From assembly GCF_042242105.1 (NCBI RefSeq), contig NC_092013.1:10661618-10725617 (forward strand): a stretch of 64,000 bases of DNA. Reading direction: 5' to 3'. The translations under genes were made by a program, and so were the position numbers. Positions 1-14,025 of this stretch are shown piece after piece. This DNA is from Pempheris klunzingeri. Taxonomy: Eukaryota > Chordata > Actinopteri > Acropomatiformes > Pempheridae. Below the pieces are notes generated by a model. It did not search any database and had not been told where the DNA came from. It worked only from the letters and a program-made list of their open reading frames with translations. Numbering within the stretch: position 1 is the stretch's first letter; every line of letters begins with the position of its first letter.

Positions 1-1234
1 TGACAGCAACAATGAGTTTTTATTTATTTTAACATTACATTGTCCATTTAGCACACCATAAAGACATATAAAGGTTTTGGTGACAAAAATGAATGCTAAT
101 GTAGTAATGTGTTTTGGATGCTGCTGTGCCCCTCTGGGTCTGTTTCATTGTGCCTAAATGGATTAGGATAGACAGATAGAGACAGAACCAGCAGGAAAAT
201 AATGGCATTAGTACCTGCAGACTGAGCACAAGTGATCTGTCGTCAATCCAAACCCATTCTGCCATGATTGACTGGTGATAAAGACTTTAAAATGAAGAGC
301 ACTTTGCCCTCCATGTGATAACCATACATTTTAAGATGGTCCATTCACAATCAGACAGAAAGAGTACCCTTTACACATATTAGCATTGGCTGTTTTTAAA
401 GGTTTCGGTCGTTGTAAATCAATCAGATGGAATCTCATCGTAAACCAGCTTTCCATTGACCATCTTTGTTCTGAGCAGCACAATAAGAAGTGACTGAGTG
501 ACTGGAATGTGTTCAGCGAGGAGCGCGCTCTATATCTTTGTTCCCAGAATAATCGGTGACGGTGGCTGCTTCCTATAAGTCCGCCAGAAATCCCCATGTA
601 AAAAGTAGAAATACCAGAGACAAGAAATGATAGCAGAAATGTAACGGTAATAGTGAATTTGTGAGCCGCAATCTTCTGCGATCTCCATTAAGTGGCAGTG
701 AGCAGAGAGCCAGTCTGATAACCTTGCTGTCTGGGAGCCTGCACTATCTGTTAAAAGAAGACATCATTGGATTAAGCATACCCTCCCACAGCCCAAAACA
801 TCTGATCTCTAACTGATACATGCCATTATTAATTACTAAGTGCAATTACAGCTGCACAGATGGTAAAACTGTGATTACACTTCATCCCAGGCACATTTTA
901 AAGTCTTACAGTAACCTGCACTTCTCTACCTCTTGCTTGTATACTGTTATGTTTTTCAGAGGATTATTGGCATGTAGGCTGTGTGCGGATACTTTTCATG
1001 TAGTTCTGCCTGTGAGTCTAATTTTAAAGTGAATTTATTCCACTGAATGTTGTCTGCACAGCCAGCAGATGTATTCAAGGCATTTGGAGCAATTTGTTAA
1101 CATAAAAAAAACAACACCCCGAAACGAAGATAGCACAAAAAACTAAAAGTCTGATGTACATTTTATTCAACTTGTATTGTGTTGGGCATTAGAGATGTTA
1201 TAAATGCTGATCTCCACATGCTAAATTGCTCTCA
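1..1234. other. non-coding stretch downstream of gata2
   Basis: No credible exon is seen on either strand: open frames are short, lack codon bias and match no family I recognise. The part around 650-860 is less repetitive, has balanced base composition and contains homeobox-like TAAT cores and a CTGATAAC GATA-type site, so it could be a conserved non-coding element. In human the flank downstream of GATA2 leads to DNAJB8 and EEFSEC; no eefsec exon could be recognised. Confidence 0.4.
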
Positions 1235-1690
1235 CTGTCTAACATGCTGATGTTTAGTAAGTATAATAGTCACCATATTCACAATCTTTGTTCACCGTGT
1301 TAACATGCTAACATTTGCTAATTAGCACTAAAAATATAGTACAGCTGATGCTGATGGGAATATCATTAGTTTTGTAAGCATTTGGTCGTAAACCACAGTA
1401 CAAATTAAAGTTTTAACCCGATGGTGGCGCTAGAGGAAAAGTCATCAAAGTGATTAAAATTCACTCAAGGGTCAACGTGTACCAAATTCAATGGCTACCC
1501 ATTCAGTGGTTGTCAAGATATTTCAGTATGATTAAAAATGTCAACCTCATAGTGGTGCTAGAGGGAAGATCAGCCATGAATGTTTGCACTAAATTTAATG
1601 GAAGTCCATCAAATATTTGTTGAGATTTTTCAGTCTATACCAACATTGTCATCCCATGCTGCTGCACGGCTAAAAATAATGAGATGAATC
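1235..1690. repeat. dispersed teleost repeat, copy 1
   Basis: It contains the phrases TGGTGGCGCTAGAGGAAAAG, 'caaagtgattaaaattcac', 'accaaattcaatgg' and 'tttgttgagatttttcagtc', which I recognise as an abundant percomorph interspersed repeat. An internal near-duplication is visible, with 'ggtggcgctagagg' at about 1423 and 'gtggtgctagaggg' at about 1553. A related, more decayed copy lies at 31560-31920. The family name was not determined. Confidence 0.6.
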
Positions 1691-4600
1691 CAAGCATCAA
1701 ATGTCAAGTATTGTTTAGAGTATTATTATTGTTCAGATGCGTCCAATTTGGCATGTAATTCTGCATTTTTGATAGTAGGACTAATATGACAAGCATCCTA
1801 AATAAGAATTATTTTTGCATGTGCTTTTTCTGCTGGATCGCTCATTAGCGTCTATGTTGTTCTTGTCAGTCTACACAAAAAAATGAGCCGTGTGAGTGCC
1901 AGATGTATGAAGGACAGGAGACGGCCAGTGACAGAGAATGAACAGACAGCAGAAGATGATTGATCAGAGAAAAAGTTGGAAGAGAAAAGGAAAATATCAA
2001 CATAACAGCTGAGCTGAAAGCGGACTGTAATCTTCCATTGAGATGTTGGAAGGAAGTTTTTACAAATGATTACACCAAGTCCATGGAATAACAAATGTGA
2101 TCTGGCAGATTTGGTTTTTATTCCCAATGTTATGTCTTATAAATTTGATTGATACTCGTATAAGTGAGATAATGTGCTGCTGGTATCAAAGCTGTTGCTC
2201 CAGTGTTGTTTGCAAGAAAGTGTGCTGGCATGAATGAAGATGTTTGAATGCAGGGAGGGAGAAAGCCAGCATTAACACAGTGGAAGTGGAGCTGTTCATT
2301 TGTCAGGAGATGGATTGCAGCCATTGAGAGGAAAAGCTTTTAATTTGGCTCTGGTGTGGTAATTAGGTTTCAATTCGCTGCGCTCACTAAGAGGCATGGG
2401 CAGGGTAATGAAGTTAGTCATCTTACTGTGTGTTTAGAGAGAGGAGGAGGGGGGTTAAGTATGCACAGTCTACATTTTTCAGTGGCTCTCTCTGCCTCTC
2501 ATACTCTAATTCATTGTGTAATGCTGTTTATTGCGGGTATCACAGTGCTTTAATGCATTAGTTAAGTGGCCCCGGCACATTACTGTAATGGGGAGAGACC
2601 ATGAAAACACATCGAAACCTGATCTACCGCCTCTCTTCTTTGTATCTTAATAATGTCTCTCTTTACTCTGTAGAAAATATTATTTCTTCCGTCTCGCTCG
2701 TTCTCCATCATGTCCCAAGTGTCTCCTTCCCCTGATCTCCTTGCGCCTATGTCTGAACTGAGTAGATGTCACTAATGGCTTGGTGTAATATGCAGAAAGG
2801 CCAGATCAGGGGAATCTCGGGTTACATGACCTGGGAAAAAGAGGAGAGAAGGGAGAACGACATAGTAGTAGTAGAAGTAAATGAAGACACAAGAGAAAAG
2901 GAAGTGTATGTGAGAGAGGACGTGTGCTGCTGTGTGGGAGAGGGAAAATTAAACAGAAAAATAAAGTGTCTTTATTTAATAGAGACTAGTGGGGCAAATA
3001 AAGGTGATACATGTCATGCTAATAAGACGACATGTGTCTTATGTATGAATTATGTGCTCACGGTCATGTAAAAATTAGCCTTGGGATGTTATGTTATCCA
3101 CATTTGGTCTTCGTTTGTGTATTCATGTCCATCTGTTGACTATGAATGTGCTCTATGTGCTTAAGTGCTTTTCTGTTTCCATACACACTTATTCTTTATG
3201 TGCATGCGTGTGTATGTGCGTGTCTGTGTGCGTGCGTTTGTGTGTATGTTTGTATATCTGGCAGCGGGCACAGTAGCCACATGACGATCTCTGCGTGACC
3301 CCTGAGAAGCGTGTAGGCGCCGGGGTTCAGTCTGACTCTTGTCACATGATCCCCTGCCGCCCTCCCTCTCCATTCACAATGGAGTATTAATCTGAACAAC
3401 ATATACACACACACACACACACACAGCTCACATACAGCCACACACAAATGAACGCTTTCTTTGTCTGAAAGTGGAGCGTTTTATGGACGCTTGTCAGCTG
3501 TAACAATTTGGAGAATAATCAATATTTGACATGCAGTTTTCTATAATCGTCTTCATGCATCCTCTTCATTTCATGGTTCCTCCACGGACTTATCTGTGGG
3601 TGTCTTGGTGTTTGATTGCTGCCAACTTTTTGAATAACCGTGCACTCTTCATCCATAGAGGCATTTTTTCACTCCTGTTGTTTTCACTCTTTTCTTTCCT
3701 CCTCTCTGCTGACTCTCCCTCTCACTGGTTTGTCATTAAGGGATTAGACGAGTGAGAGATGGATGAGGTGGCCTGAGGTGGAGTTGGGTTTTGTGTTAAC
3801 AGAGGACGTGTGCCCTCTGTCAGTCATGTCACTTCCCCTTTTTGCCCAACTGGAATCAAAGCCCCATGCAGCATTTTATTTTCAAATCATTATTACTCCG
3901 ACTGGCTGATATAAGCTAATATTCTGTTAGCTGAGCAAGCTGGAGCTGACTTCCTTTTACCTCTCCTGTCTCTCCCACGGTTGGGGCCTCCAGCCTCCCA
4001 GCATCCTTGGTGTGTGGGCTGACTCCAGGCCGGCTTCCTGTTATAGAAATTCGCGGAACCAAGCCGCCCCCTCTCCCCTGCAACACACACGCACAGACGC
4101 ACACACACCCTGAGCAGCCCTGCAGCCATCTGTAGGTGAGCGTCTATATGTGTGTGCGTGTGTGTGTCTGTGAATGTGATATACTGTATGTGTGCTGCTT
4201 GCTCACACAATAGAGTCCACACGCAAGAAAAAACAAGACCAGCCAAAATGGAGAATGAAAGGTGAACGGGTGGTGTAACGACACACACATGCACAAGGTA
4301 TCACCGTAACACAAAGAAAACTGTAGTGTGACAAGCTACAATTTTTGAAAATGTGTAGTTCATGAACAAGCTGGATGATTTCACATGACAACATAACACA
4401 CACATAACAAATTGTGTAGTTCTGACAGTGACAGACAATGTACACTAAAATTGGAGGGTGGAATGAGTGCATGAATATCCTACTTCTATTTAACTTAAAG
4501 CTGAATTATCTCTGCATTGTGCTTTTCAACTCATTTTGGTTTTCTGTCCCACCGTTTATGCTTTGGTTCACTCTCATGGATCTCTTCAACACCGTTTTCA

Positions 4601-6404
4601 GCATATAAACGCTGATAAATCCACCTATCAGCACCAAACAGCAGACAGACAAAGTTAGCAGCTAGCCGATGAACAAACTGGAGAATTTGTTAACTAAATA
4701 GTCACATATTTCCCCCAAGAGTTGGTGGAGACCAAAAACAGAGCTAAAAGGACAGTGATTATTGACTTGACTCTTTAAGTGGACAGAAACTCAAATAAAT
4801 AAATGTTCATGTTGCTCTGTGCGTGTTGGATGTGTAAATAAGCAACTGTTTGCTAAAATGCTCACCTTGACCAGCTGAAAATATGTCAGATGTTGTTTAC
4901 AGCTTGATGCAATGTGCCCAGCTGCTCGAAAACTCAATCGAAATACGCTTCAAATAATATTCAGGCATAAGTGATATTATTTGTATTTTTGTTTTTGAAA
5001 GTTACTTGATAACAGTTATGAAAGTGTAACTTGTATCCTCACTGTAACTTTTTTAAAATATGAATACACTTACAAACCAGTCCCAGGAAAAAGAGATTTA
5101 TATCTCAGTCAAATTGAATATCCTCCACATTTTGAGTGTAATACTTCAACAAACTCGTCTTAAATAAAGGAAGAAACACTGATTTTAGTATCTGAAGTGC
5201 ATGAAAAAGTTACAGGGAGCATAACGCCATAATGAATTACTTTTCACCTCTTATGAACACACCAAAACTTCGACTCTATAACTGAGTTTAAGAGGAATAA
5301 ATGAAAAGCAGGAAATATGTTGTTGTCACAAACTAAGACAGAGTAAGTCATGCAGGTGTAATGGGAGTACAGAACAGTACAAGGTGTAATTTATAGGCGG
5401 AAATGAGGGGAGAAGTAGGGTGAGGTTTCAGAACATGGACTAATAACCTCTCAGCGTCACTCAATCCACGGTGATTGTGCCGGAGCACCTTGGCTGCGTT
5501 GTCACAGCAATCTGAGCAGCATTGTCCTCATATGTGGCCTGCGGCAGTGGTTGGTGAAGGAAGTATTTTCTTAAATGACAATAAAAAGCACAATAAGAGG
5601 GTGTAAGCGAGCAGTTTGATCATGTTTATTTCACAAAAGATCCAGTTTAGAAGAGCCAGGTGGATTTCCTTACAGCCTGTGCACTTGAGCATGGCCAGGA
5701 TGACTGTGTGAAAATCTTAGGGCTGAATATCTGTGTTCACAGAATAGATGCGTGACGAGAACTCACACAGATGCCTGCATACACAGAGGTGGAGAAATTT
5801 GTTATTGGTATATTTCAGTGGTATTGGTCAGTGTTTGACATTGGATTTTGTGCGTGTGATTGTCAGTAGTTGTAAAGGTCAAAGTCTCCGTGCTCAGACT
5901 GATGTAACTGGCTAAGCTTGGGGCCACAGTGTCTCCAGGACTGTCACAATGGCCGAGGTCTGCCCGCTACACAGTGAAAACCTTGTACTAAAACCAGTCT
6001 ACAGATCCCCACCCATCTCTGGTCATAGTGTGGTGGCACGGCATGGAGGGAGGCCGCATAGATGCTATCTAACTCAACCATCAGTAGGTCAGGAGAACAA
6101 ACCCGAAGAAGGACTTGAGTGGAGAGGAATGCAAATGTAAATGTGGGGGCTTCAGTTGCACCGAGAGCTGAGTAGTTTGAATGTAAGAAAGGGTCAAATC
6201 CAGCTCTTTTTTCTCCTGATGTTTATTTAGCATTAATAGAGAAACATAATGCAACATTAAATAGGTTTTTCATCATTAGAATGACAAAACTTTTTTATGA
6301 AGGTTTCTGCAAAAGTTTCTTAAAAATGTTAATTATTATTCTTCCCTCAAAATGCAGTTCAGTTGAAGGTTCACTTGAACTTTCTGTTGCTAGTAGCAAC
6401 ACCC
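1691..6404. other. non-coding stretch, no gene recognised
   Basis: No exon with recognisable protein similarity was found. Short GC-richer islands, possibly conserved or regulatory, are at about 2350-2440, 2540-2600, 3260-3365, 3890-4060 and 5450-5560. They are separated by AT-rich DNA and a short (AC)n tract at 3405-3425. Open frames here are short and several run through CA/TG repeats. Confidence 0.4.
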
Positions 6405-6545
6405 ACTGTCATATTCATAGACTGTATAAAAGAAATGGACGTCACCCATTGTTTTTGAAGCCTCAAGTTTGACATTTTGGCCATTGCCAACTTGATTTTG
6501 GAGCCAGAAGTAGCAGTCAAGTTTTTCCCCTTGTCTCAGATTGGT
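6405..6545. repeat. fragment of dispersed fish repeat
   Basis: The sequence 'atagactgtataaaagaaatggacg' followed by 'gaagcctcaag', 'ccaacttgattttgg' and 'agccagaagtag' resembles a frequent teleost interspersed repeat. Only a fragment is present and its boundaries are approximate. Confidence 0.4.
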
Positions 6546-6642
6546 TAGGTTTAGGCATTACCCCCCTCTGATGTCCTGCCCTAAAGCATAAATTGCTTTG
6601 TGGTTTATTTTAACTCTAAATTTAACCACAATTTCCTAAATG

Positions 6643-6920
6643 GGTGGCTGTGGCTCAATGATAGAGTGGGTCGTCCCTCAGAAGGTCGGGGGTTCGATCC
6701 CCAGTTCCTATGGGTCAACATGTCGAAGTGTCCTTGGGCAAGACACTGAACCTCAACTTGCTCCTGAAGCATGGCTTCAATGTGTGAATGAGTAAGAAAG
6801 AATAGTCTCCTCCAAATTACATTCCTCCTGTATGAATGTGTGAATGAGGATGTCATGTAAAGCGCTTTGAGTAGTTGAAATAACTAGAAAGGTGCTATAT
6901 AAATACAGACCATTTACCAT
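6643..6920 (+). mobile_element. tRNA-derived SINE with target-site duplication
   Basis: The 5' part is tRNA-like, with an A-box region (TGGCTCAATGATAGAGTGGG, about 6652-6671) and a B-box (GGTTCGATCCC, about 6691-6701), which form an internal RNA polymerase III promoter. A body segment containing CCTTGGGCAAGACACTGAAC follows, then a 3' tail with 'aaagcgctttgagtagttg' and 'aaggtgctatataaatac', a layout shared by many fish SINEs. The 7-mer CTAAATG occurs at 6636-6642 and again at 6921-6927, consistent with a target-site duplication. The copy looks near full length. The subfamily is not assigned. Confidence 0.85.
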
Positions 6921-6927
6921 CTAAATG

Positions 6928-8449
6928 AGCATGCTGTATTGAATAAGACTTGAAACTAATGACTGAGATCCTGAAAGCTTCTCTTGTACAGTCTGTGGTC
7001 ATAATTCCATAGTAGTTGCTGCTTAACTCAAAGACACAGACAAATGTAGTCGCTGTATTGACTGCTCCGTATTGCCAGATTTTTCTAAAATGTCGGTGTC
7101 ACACGACATCCTCGACCCTCACTATGCAGAGAGGTGATGCAGTGAGCTAAACATACCTCGGTATGAGTTTCAATGATGTTGTGTTACTGCAGCTGACGAT
7201 TTAGAAAAATCTTGACACAAGTCGATTCGTTTCAGAACAATTTGCTCTAGCAGATTCTGGACTTTTATGGCATTTTATTTGTGTCTCTAATCTGAGTGAG
7301 CCATGGGACATTTTGTGGAAGACGGCAAACACACAATAATAAATGTATTGTGAACAGAGGAAATTTTTGTTTGCTCAAATTAAATTATTATTTGTAGGAT
7401 GATGATTTATCTACAAATTTTTTTTACACTATCCACATGCATAATGAATTTTTTTCTCCCATGGTCTAATTAGATCTCAGATGTATATGTTTGTTAGGTT
7501 TCTCGTTGTGTGCGTGTGTCCATGTGTGCAGGTGGGTGACTGGTTAATGAGGTTAAATTGTTTAGGAAACACACATTGTCTGTGGGCTCAAGAAGTTGTA
7601 GCAGCTGCAAATGCCTGCAGTGATTTCTTTCTGCACAAAATGGCTCTTCTGCAGGTGACAAAACAGCCTCATTATATGTTGGCTGTATAAAGGACAATAC
7701 AACAGGGTGTTGCGGCCACGGCGACAATAGCAGTGAAATTAAAGATGTAAAGAAGCTGTTGGAAGCCGTGTGGAAATGGTTACAGAGGGCTGTGGTGGGA
7801 TAGTGCAGGAGGAGGGCAGGGGGGATCTGCTGGGTCTACACGGCAGTCGAGCAGCAGCAGACACTACAGGTGAGACGGATCCATGTCTTTCACTCGCTTT
7901 TCTTTTTTTCATTGCCTGTTTTTCTCTCAGCGCTCACATCCTTGTCTCCAGTTTCTCTTGGCCCTATTTCCATCCCTTGCCCCACCTAACTGTGTGAAAG
8001 TTGTGTTTACCGGTGCATCTCCTCACAGAAAACCTCATTGTTCTTGTTTTTGATGATTAACCGTGTGAGAAAAATAAATTGATAGTTATCTATGAAAGAG
8101 TAAAGAATAAGAAGGATAAATGAGTTGATCCATGTCAGACACACCGTTGCTCAGTAGGGTGGTGGAAGGGTTAAAGAAGCGCACCACACAAATTATTTTC
8201 AAAAAAAAACCCAGAAAAAAGCAATAAAGAGGAGAGGAAATGAAAAGCAGTTTGATGGTGGAGGGTGATAAGAGGTGCACTCGTCAAAAAGTCAATCAGC
8301 TCAAATAAAAAAAAAAAAAGCGATGAAGTGAGAAGAAAGAGAGATGTGAGGAACAAGAAAGAGATAGCAGCACACATGTCACCACAGGATACCTTTGCGA
8401 TCAAAGTCTTATGAGGAAGATTCAAAGCTTTATGGATTTAAGTGTGCAA

Positions 8450-8489
<40 letters not shown>

Positions 8490-9239
8490 ACATGCATGTC
8501 CGGTTTGGGGTTTTTAGCTCATTATCTGTTTTGACTGCAGTCATTTCCAGCGTACTGAGTGAGATATCAGAGCTGTGATCTGCGTGGTGGTGGTGGTGGT
8601 GGGGGGGGGGGTCACGCTGTAGAAAAATGCTGGAGTTGCAACATATGAGCTGTATGCTGTGGCTGAGTTCAATACTGAGGCTCTAATGCTGTTCAGCTCT
8701 GCTCAAGACAACCTGATCACTTAAACCAACAAACATAAGCCCCAACTCTTTTACAAACTCACTGTTATTCTTCTCACAGCTTCCCTTGTTCGTCTGTCAT
8801 CGTGTCTTCCCCTTTCGGACTGTTTTATTGTTATTTTCAACAACTCTCATGGTAGTACATGTTTCTCTTTTAGTCTTGTTCACTCTTTCTGCGTTTCTCT
8901 CCAGTAATTGGTCCCCAGGCAAAGAAGGGGCCTCTGCTATGTGCTGTTGTGTGCTCTGCAGGTCACTGGAAGGTCAGCTGAGAAGCAGCATTAACAGCAG
9001 AGACACTTGGCCTCCAGCATAAACCCCTTGCAATGATTGTCTCCACTCTCTCAAGCATCCCTGCTCATGGCCATCACAGGACACTGTGATGTGTTCTAGG
9101 TACAAAATATAGAACTGAGGTCAGAGTTGACAGCAAAGGAAATTTTTTCTGTTGGATGCTGCCAACTGGAGACGTTACATTTTTGTGGTACTGCAGTAAA
9201 AGCGAAAGATAGCTGTAAATAGTGAGTCATAATGAAAAC
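6928..9239. other. non-coding stretch with microsatellites
   Basis: No exon is recognised. It contains a long (TG)n tract at 8452-8488 and a GGT/poly-G tract around 8585-8610. The open frames in this stretch show no domain or family resemblance. Confidence 0.4.
8452..8488. repeat. (TG)n microsatellite
   Basis: Uninterrupted GT dinucleotide repeat of about 37 bp, probably polymorphic. Confidence 0.9.
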
Positions 9240-9660
9240 GGGCTGCTGTTGCCTGGGTCCAGACCATAGACTGGGTTTGAAAAGCCAATGGGGGAAGTGC
9301 CTTAAACCTACATTCTTTCTAACAGCCAGAAGGGGGCGACTCCACTAGCTTAAAAAAGCAGTCCGATTTTTTGGAGGAATTTGAGAAAATGAGCCTACTT
9401 CCAAGGAGCAAAGGTTGATTTTTCTCTCTCCTTCTGTGGATTCACCAACAATAAATCTACCGACACATTCGTACGTTACTCCAGCATCTTATGGCATCAG
9501 AATGCTTCAAACAAAGTGTTTGTCTGACCATTGAACGCCATTTGAAGCGCCCACTCATCCCACACACACATCCAGTGCTGGATCTGGACGTAATGGTTGT
9601 TGTAACTTTGCGAAAGCTGACTTTTCCTCTAACGCCACTGTGAGGTTCACAGTTTTTTAG
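9240..9660. repeat. dispersed fish repeat
   Basis: It contains 'ccagaagggggcgactccac' followed by 'gaaaatgagcctacttcc' and 'gtgaggttcacag', phrases I recall from an interspersed teleost repeat. Boundaries are approximate and there is no coding capacity. Confidence 0.45.
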
Positions 9661-9665
9661 TTTTT

Positions 9666-9745
9666 CAACAGCCGTTGTAGGACTGCAACTAACAGTTCTG
9701 TTCCTTAACGAATAATCTGCAGATTATTTTCCTAATTAAAACAGT
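9666..9745. mobile_element. fragment of hAT-like MITE
   Basis: 'taggactgcaactaacag' followed by 'cgaataatctgcagattatttt' resembles the end of the non-autonomous element family also present at 17521-17830. Only one end is recognisable. Confidence 0.5.
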
Positions 9746-12700
9746 GAACATGTTAGCATCCTGACACTAGTATTTACATCAAAGCACCGTTGGGTTCGTG
9801 TGCAGTCTCACACTATTGTACCTCCGCGTCTTTTCATGTGTACAACAGAATGCGACACCACCAATGTCTTTGAGGAGAAACTTGTGGTGTATGAAAGCAT
9901 TGGATCTGTGTGGAATGATGCAACTAAATTACGATATGAAATAACATAGATGCCATATTTCCCTCGTGTTTTCCTCATAATTTTCATGATTTTGAGTTTT
10001 CATTGGTGCTCTTTTAATTACGTCATCTCGTGGCATCATCGTCTTCTGATTTAATGGCACCTGACGGCAGAATTAGCGTCACCAACTGTTAGTCTGTAGT
10101 AAATGCGCATTAATCGTCATTTCATTGTGTGACTTTGGCAACTTGCACTAAAGTTGGATGAAGACATGACTTATTGCAGCAGGCTTTTAGCTCTGCCTTT
10201 GAGTATGTCCATTTGGAACAGGGACAAACCCTTTTGTCTTCTGACATGTTCTCGTGAAACATAGTACAAACTAGTTAGTTTGAAGCAAACGCTAGCGCTT
10301 AGACTTATATGGGCCAGCGTAGGTACAACGTACCTGTGGTGTTTTGTCCCTCCCTCCCTGTGTCCTGCCCTCCCGGCCTAGATACCCCGCCTCTCAGATT
10401 TCCTGAGGGCTGAGCCCTGGGCTTTTTGTCAACTGTGTTATAAGATAGTGGGGCCCAGACGCCCAGTCCCAGGGGCCCTAACACACAGGACATTTGCCCA
10501 GTGCCTCCAGTGTAGCTCTGTGAGCCAAATGTATTTCTCCCTCCCTCTCTCCTGGACCCTCCCTCCGTCTTTTACTGGTGCAACCGGCAAAAGAAAAGAG
10601 GTGATTGTTTGGAGACAAGAGGGATGAATTTGTCTGCCTCAGACACGAGAAGAAAAGCAGATTGAAAAGGACTTGTCAGTGGTTGTGGATCGGGTGGTTG
10701 GAGGGTGTCCCACTTTTCAGAGAGAATGCACTGTGTGTCAGCATGTTCTACCTTTTCTGCAGAGCCTGGTCTACAGTCACAGTGTGTCTGCCTGCGCGCT
10801 GTGTGCATTATGAATATGTTAGTGCACACATCTGTGTGTGTCTATCTGGTGTGCATCCTGGCTCCTGCATACGTGGGGATACAAGTGCAAAGAGTAAACT
10901 TTTTGTCGTAATTTATCCTCATAACTTTTTCCTGTAAGTCTTGCTTTTCCTGCTTTGTTATGTTCCCATTTTGAGGAAGCTTTATCTGACTTTGTAGTGT
11001 CTACGTTATGATATCGACTCTTTAAATGTGTTCCATAAGAGGCTTAGTACTCTGGTGGAAAGTAGAACTCTGTGGTCCACTCTCCTTTTTAGGCTCAGTG
11101 AGAGTATGTCAGTATGTCTCTGTGGATATCGAAGTTTTGTCAGTGCTGTGTAGTTAATTTCTCCTCTGGGACACTGCAGATCCCATCACGTACTCTGACG
11201 ATCACTGATAGTAGCCCTCTCTTTTTCTGCCCTCTTACTGTTTTTTGTGCATTTTGGTCCTCTTGAGATCCCAGCAGAGACAACACCTTTGTGTATCAAA
11301 CACAGATCTCACTGAAGCCTGTCCCAGATTGCTGCAGAGCCCCATTGGTGCAGATCTGTGACACATCTCACATCACCTGGTCCTCCATGAGTGCCATGTG
11401 GGACCGTGTTGTTGAAAAGAAAATGACTACATCATAGTTTATCATTGTCTCTTTTCTCACCCCCGGGGACAAGTGTGCAGAGGCCGTGGAGGACAAGTAG
11501 AAATAATTTATTTTGCTACCAAAATAATTTAGATTCCCATGTTCTGCTTTCCAGAGAGTCGTATTGCCAAGTTTGTTCTCTTCATTCGCAATAAAATGGT
11601 CTCAAGTTGCAGATATATTTAATCCTTAAAGCATGGGAAAGACATATCATACTGTATCCTAAACTTCAACATGAACGGCACTAGGATTAATGGTGTTGAT
11701 AATACCAATACGTATTCCTGACTGGTTGTGATGGTCCTTTCAGTTTAATATGGAAATGACACCATTTTACTTGCAGGGCTTGAACTGACTGAAACCTGGG
11801 GGTCCAGCACCTCCCATAACGACTAAAAAGCCCCATAAAGACACAATAAAGGGATTTAATACAATTACAATTAACTAAAAAACTATGAATTTCATTTTTA
11901 TGACATTTTCTGCCAGAATGAATGTCTATGCATTGTCCCAGTTTTCATCAATGCTCTATTTTCCAATTTCCTTATCATAAAAACATCTTATTCTGGATGA
12001 AAATGTTACTTCCTATTCATCATTCATTATAACAACAACAACAACAACAATAATGATAATATGAATGTACATTTAAATGTATCACTCATGCCCACCCCTA
12101 TAATTTATGGTACATTTGATCAGCAGCTCCTGAATCACCCAGTCTCCATACAGCTGGACAGTTTATTTAGCCTGGTGTATTTTACAGCCGTCCTCCGTGT
12201 GAAGGTGAAAAACAGTCCTCCCAAAATCTCTGGCGTGATTCAGTCACTGGTTTTAAAAAATGATGATTAATAAGAACAGTCTGCTTTAAAACTTATCTAT
12301 TACATTTTCACAGTCTTAACAGAGTAAGATCTCTATTACACAACCAACAGGAAAAAAATTGTTAATCAAAACTGATGGATCACTTTTACATTAGAATTTG
12401 ATTGTCCAACAACATCACTGACATAATTTACAACAGGGATGTCTGCATTATGAACAGCTTATAGGATCTTTTATGTCGTGCACCTTTTACTTCATTTTTT
12501 AGGGATCTGATTTTGAGGGGTTTTCTATGTCTGACACCCGCCAGAGAAGTGTTATCATTTCTTAACTTGTGTTTAATCCTATTTTCACATCTTCCTGTCT
12601 TTTAGCTCAGTTGAAGCTCTTTAACATACACGACCTTAACTTCTGAGGATCCAGACGTGATGCGGATGAGTTGTTTTCTCCCACTTCTGGTAGACACCCC

Positions 12701-13789
12701 CTCCCTTCATCATTATTAGTACTCTCTCCCCCTTTCATCTGCTTTATCGCCATCTCTCTGCTAACTCACTCCTCTGAAGTCACTTCTGGCCTTGTTTTTG
12801 GTTCCATTAATTGAGTTTGGTAGAAAAACAAATGGTCCGAGGAGGGGGCGCTCGTGCAAAGGTGGGAGCTGTAAACCTCACTGGTGAGCTGATTTAGGAC
12901 GCCCACCCAGTCCCCAAACTCTTCCTCCACAAATGTCCTCAAAGAGTTTCACCTCAAAGAGCCTTTACTCTTCCAACTTGGCAGCTTTTTATCTCCTCTT
13001 TATGAGGAAAGTCTGGTCCTGGTCCTGTCATATTTTCTGCGAGGATGTGACATGTTAAAAGTCCTAGTGCGGTGTGGGAGGGCCTTGAAGAATGACAGTA
13101 AGTGCGTCCAGGGTGAGAGGTCAGAAAGTCTTGAGAGGAGGCTACATGCTGCACTTGGGTTAACCCTAAACTGTGTGTCATCTCAAGGCTCACTGCTGCA
13201 GCCTCGGGGCTGAAGCAGCCTTCTGCTTTCTGACAAGCTCAAATCTGCATCACAAGACGAGACTGAAACACTCTGACTTTGTTCGTGATGTTTTTACTTC
13301 AATGGACTCAATGATTTCTAGAATGTTACCAAGCCGGCCAGCATTTATAGGCTTTAAACCTGCTTGAGATGGGGAATATTTCTCCATGAACTCTGATTTG
13401 CGTCAGAGTCGCATGTGTCATTATGTGGTAACACCGTTAAAAAATATCATATGATTCAAGAGGCTTTGCCCTGCACCAGTACACATTGATAATGTCTCCT
13501 CAGGCCTACAGCAGATGTGATGTGATTGATTACTTACTTCATGCTAGTTTAAAGGTTAATTTCCATAAGTTAGAACAATGACTGAGACTGTTCAACTGTT
13601 TACAGTTACAAAAATCTAATACGTATGGAACATGTTGTCAGTGATGTTAAGTACGAGATGATGTACAGTGAGCTTGTTATTATTGCACAACAAATCGAGA
13701 CAAGGATCATCCTTATTGCACGGCCTCGGACAAAAGAAATCAACAATTTGACACAAAATTCACAATTTTTATTGATTTAAAAATAATGT
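9746..13789. other. non-coding stretch, no gene recognised
   Basis: No exon could be supported. The segment around 12770-12910 (containing CCATTAATTGAG and GGAGGGGGCGCTCG) has a complex composition that might mark a conserved non-coding element. A short (AAC)n tract lies at about 12031-12050. The remainder is unremarkable AT-rich DNA. Confidence 0.4.
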
Positions 13790-14025
13790 TAGGGCTTCCA
13801 CTATCAGACGGTCTGCTATATAGAAATAACAGACTGTGGAATGCCATAGTTGACCAATCAGAATCGAGTATACAACGAAGCTGCGTAATAAATATACATA
13901 ATTTATAGTAATGGGGTTGAAAAGCCAGTGTTGTCTTAAAGGAAACGTCTTATATCGCCGTACGAGTAGCATCGTGTAACACAGTGATAACGAGAAGACC
14001 AGTGTCATAAGAGTATTATCCAATG
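13790..14025. repeat. possible dispersed repeat
   Basis: 'ttgaccaatcagaatcgagta' and 'acaacgaagctgcgtaataa' resemble part of a widespread teleost repeat. This is based on recall of similar sequences only; no terminal repeats could be delimited. Confidence 0.35.

Noticed and set aside
6652-6720. A tRNA gene, because of clear A-box and B-box sequences
   Set aside because: It continues into a SINE body and tail and is bracketed by a CTAAATG target duplication; no tRNA cloverleaf 3' half or acceptor stem is evident.
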